From: Paenibacillus sophorae
Lineage (GTDB): Bacteria > Bacillota > Bacilli > Paenibacillales > Paenibacillaceae
Direction of reading: 5' to 3'
Assembly: GCF_018966525.1 (NCBI RefSeq)
Contig: NZ_CP076607.1
Location: 2,480,001 to 2,544,000 of the forward strand
DNA: 64,000 nucleotides
The notes beneath the pieces are model-generated. The model did no database searches. It was not told where the DNA came from and was given only the letters and a program-made list of their open reading frames with translations. The number at the start of each line of letters is the position of its first letter. Position 1 is the first letter of the stretch. A program made the translations under genes and the position numbers. Below, one piece after another: positions 62,004 through 64,000 of the stretch.

Positions 62004-62080
62004 GACGACAGTTAAAATTAAACCGAGACATTTGCATGGTGGGTACGGCTTAATGTTCGGAACTTAGGGAGGAAAATTTA

Positions 62081-63505
62081 ATGTCGGTTGAAAAAGTGTT
62101 GCAAACGATTAAAGAGAACAACATTGAATGGGTAGATTTCCGCTTTGTTGATTTGGGTGGACGGGCCCATCATATTGCTTTGCCGGCTGCTGCTGTTGAC
62201 GAAGAAACCTTTGTAAATGGCGTAGCTTTTGACGGTTCTTCCATCACCGGTTTCCGCGGAATTGAAGAGTCTGATATGGTTATGATTCCGGATCCAAGCA
62301 CTACATATATTGATCCTTTCACCGCGCACCCTACGCTCAACATTATGTGCGACATTTTCACTCCTGACGGCGAGCGTTATGAGCGTGACCCGCGCGGTAT
62401 CGCTGTGAAAGCGGAAGAATACCTGCAAAAAAGCGGCGTAGGAACTGCAGCATTCTTCGCACCTGAATCCGAGTTCTTCATTTTTGACGACGTTCGTTAC
62501 GAGAGCGGAATGAACAGCTCCTCTTACTTCGTGGATTCCGAAGAAGCGGCCTGGAACACAAACCGTAAGGATGAAGGCGGCAACCTCGGCTTTAAAGTGG
62601 GCATCAAAGGCGGTTATGTACCGGTTGCTCCGGTTGATACTCAGCAAGATATCCGCAGTGAAATGTGTCGTCTGCTTGCTGAAGCCGGTCTGGTAATCGA
62701 GCGCCATCACCATGAAGTTGCTACAGCTGGACAAGCTGAAATCAACTTCCGCTTCGATACACTGAAGAAGACTGCCGACAACCTGTTGACTTACAAATAC
62801 ATCGTGCAAAACACTGCCCGTCAATACGGCAAAGTGGCAACTTTCATGCCTAAACCGCTCTTCGGCGACAATGGCAGCGGCATGCACGTTCACCAATCGA
62901 TCTTTAACGGCGACAGCCCGTTGTTCTATGAAAAAGGCGGATATGCTAACCTGAGCGAAACGGCTCTGAATTACATCGGGGGTATTCTGTACCATGCTCC
63001 GGCGCTGATCGCATTGACCAACCCGAGCACGAACTCCTTCAAACGTCTGGTTCCTGGTTACGAAGCACCGGTTAACCTTGTGTTCTCCAAAGGTAACCGT
63101 TCCGCTGCAGTCCGTATCCCGGTAGCTGCTGTAACGCCTAAAGGCTGCCGTATTGAGTTCCGTACTCCGGACACCACGGCTAACCCTTATCTGGCCTTCT
63201 CCGCAATGCTGCTGGCTGGTCTGGACGGCATCAAGAAGAAGATCAATCCGGTTGAGCTTGGCTATGGCCCACTCGACAAGAACATTTACGAACTGCCTAA
63301 TGAGGAAAAGGCAAAAATCCGCAGTGTACCAGGCAGCCTGAACGAAGCGCTGGACGCTCTGGAAGCTGACTATGAGTTCCTGACAGAAGGCGGCGTCTTC
63401 ACTAAAGACTTCATCGACAACTACATCGAACTGAAACGCGGCGAAGCTCAAGAAGTAGCCATCCGTGTTCATCCGCATGAATACTCCCTGTATTTCGATG
63501 TATAA
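62081..63505 (+). CDS. glnA: Glutamine synthetase type I, beta-like form
   Basis: A 474-residue enzyme. Motifs include GVAFDGSSITGFRGIEESDM, the active-site FAPESEFFIFD, AGQAEINFRFDT, GDNGSGMHVHQS and the ATP-binding TNPSTNSFKRLVPGYEAPVN. Its length and the C-terminal KNIYELPNEE (Tyr403) fit the GSI-beta group, where the NLYDLP tyrosine is adenylylated. The main Bacillus enzyme is the shorter alpha type of about 444 residues. It appears monocistronic, lies outside any glnR operon, and has GlnR-like sites upstream. GGGAGG precedes ATG 62081. Confidence 0.95.
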   Translation: MSVEKVLQTIKENNIEWVDFRFVDLGGRAHHIALPAAAVDEETFVNGVAFDGSSITGFRGIEESDMVMIPDPSTTYIDPFTAHPTLNIMCDIFTPDGERYERDPRGIAVKAEEYLQKSGVGTAAFFAPESEFFIFDDVRYESGMNSSSYFVDSEEAAWNTNRKDEGGNLGFKVGIKGGYVPVAPVDTQQDIRSEMCRLLAEAGLVIERHHHEVATAGQAEINFRFDTLKKTADNLLTYKYIVQNTARQYGKVATFMPKPLFGDNGSGMHVHQSIFNGDSPLFYEKGGYANLSETALNYIGGILYHAPALIALTNPSTNSFKRLVPGYEAPVNLVFSKGNRSAAVRIPVAAVTPKGCRIEFRTPDTTANPYLAFSAMLLAGLDGIKKKINPVELGYGPLDKNIYELPNEEKAKIRSVPGSLNEALDALEADYEFLTEGGVFTKDFIDNYIELKRGEAQEVAIRVHPHEYSLYFDV

Positions 63506-63832
63506 GAATTAATAATAAGCATTCCGTGCAGACGGAACGCTTGCTTTTCAAAAGAAGCCATTCTCACGGATAATGTGAGATGGCTTCTTTTTTGCGGTAT
63601 TTTATGTACTCCAATTTCAAGGTTCCAAGTAGAGCGTCCTAGTGCGTCTAGTGCATAAGTCCCTGCTGTTCTGGCAATAATGCGATTGATTCAGCTATTA
63701 TCTCTTGGTACGTAGTATCGTTAATCCGAGAATTTTGGTTTGGCTATTTTGTAATTCACTGCATTAAAGTGGCAAATTTCGGAGTTCTTTCCCGTTCGAG
63801 ATGTAAATACGCGAATATGTGAATAATTATAC
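63506..63832. other. Intergenic region between glnA and serC
   Basis: Contains a weak hairpin at about 63520-63541 and the strong terminator at 63551-63594. The remaining ~230 bp are AT-rich with no supported gene or RNA. Confidence 0.4.
63551..63594 (+). terminator. Terminator after glnA
   Basis: AAGAAGCCATTCTCAC pairs with GTGAGATGGCTTCTT with one bulge, closed by an A run and TTTTTT. Confidence 0.9.
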
Positions 63833-63875
63833 TTGCTGCCATGTTAGATTATTGCTATCATAACCATATTGATAG
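63833..63875 (+). promoter_or_regulatory. serC promoter with overlapping inverted repeat
   Basis: TTGCTG (63833-63838) and TATCAT (63856-63861) are 17 bp apart. CTATCA (63855-63860) and TGATAG (63870-63875) form an inverted repeat covering the -10 and likely start, a possible operator. Confidence 0.55.
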
Positions 63876-63896
63876 AAGAGAAAGGGTGGGAGTATT

Positions 63897-64000
63897 TTGA
63901 GCAAGAGAGCCTATAATTTTAACGCCGGCCCGGCGGCACTACCTCTTGAGGTGCTGGAGCGCGCACAAGCCGAATTCGTCGATTTCCGTGAGACCGGGAT
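63897..64000 (+). CDS. serC: Phosphoserine aminotransferase, 3' partial
   Basis: TTG 63897 follows AAAGGGTGGGAG at about six bases. The visible residues begin SKRAYNFNAGPAALPLEVLE, the start of SerC, where NAGPAALP holds PLP-phosphate contacts. The enzyme makes 3-phosphoserine in serine synthesis. The window ends after about 34 residues. Confidence 0.9.
   Translation, partial: MSKRAYNFNAGPAALPLEVLERAQAEFVDFRETG

Noticed and set aside
62078..63478. Minus-strand open frame of 466 codons opposite glnA
   Set aside because: It mirrors glnA almost exactly, has no family resemblance and no ribosome site. It is a codon-bias shadow.

Overview
The window reads as chromosome of an endospore-forming member of the Bacillales, most likely Paenibacillus (inference). 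Support: many AGGAGG-type ribosome sites with GTG/TTG starts; T-box, SAM-I and GlcT/RAT attenuators; Spo0E-like, CotF-like and gamma-SASP-like spore genes; LiaFSR; pheST-zapA-mutS2 gene order; and a roughly half-G+C base composition. No tRNA, rRNA, CRISPR array, intact transposon or prophage was seen. Most genes are housekeeping.

1-7 kb: two tandem glutathionyl-hydroquinone-reductase-like genes (the first cut by the window edge), a GldA-like dehydrogenase, an SsuABC-type ABC importer and a PLP aminotransferase form one tightly packed operon. The permease carries a frame-breaking deletion. 7-12.4 kb: glcT, then ptsG-ptsH-ptsI behind a RAT/terminator switch. 12.8-17 kb: an intracellular type I pullulanase convergent with a PAS-GGDEF membrane protein. 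17.4-21.3 kb: pheST behind a T-box.

21.5-34 kb: a ZapA domain fused to a very long coiled coil, a CuA-type lipoprotein, a second GGDEF protein, a small membrane protein, mutS2, a DUF350 protein, a zinc-ribbon protein, an MFS transporter, mscL, two CotF-like proteins, and an Lrp-type regulator with its aminotransferase. 34.4-42 kb: a Spo0E-like protein, a lipoprotein, PduO-type adenosyltransferase, an RluA-type synthase, an ArsC/Spx-like protein, a 5'-3' exonuclease, an SDR, a ROK fructokinase and an HRDC protein.

42-52 kb: corA, then SAM-riboswitch-controlled metA-metI, mqnC, a winged-helix protein, an SPFH plus ribbon-helix-helix pair, T-box-controlled thrS, a 3D-domain protein and a small gamma-SASP-like gene. 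52.5-59.5 kb is an envelope-stress block: liaF-liaS-liaR, htrA and a CssRS-like two-component system. 59.6-64 kb: ispH, a DAHP synthase, a beta-type glnA with a GlnR-like site, and the start of serC.

The most unusual items are the ZapA/coiled-coil fusion, the broken permease inside an otherwise intact operon, the candidate promoter-terminator small transcript near 40.75 kb, the unexplained leader of corA, a possible relic of a small IS200/IS605-like element near 24.2 kb, and the beta-type glutamine synthetase. I did not find a convincing wholly new multi-gene system.
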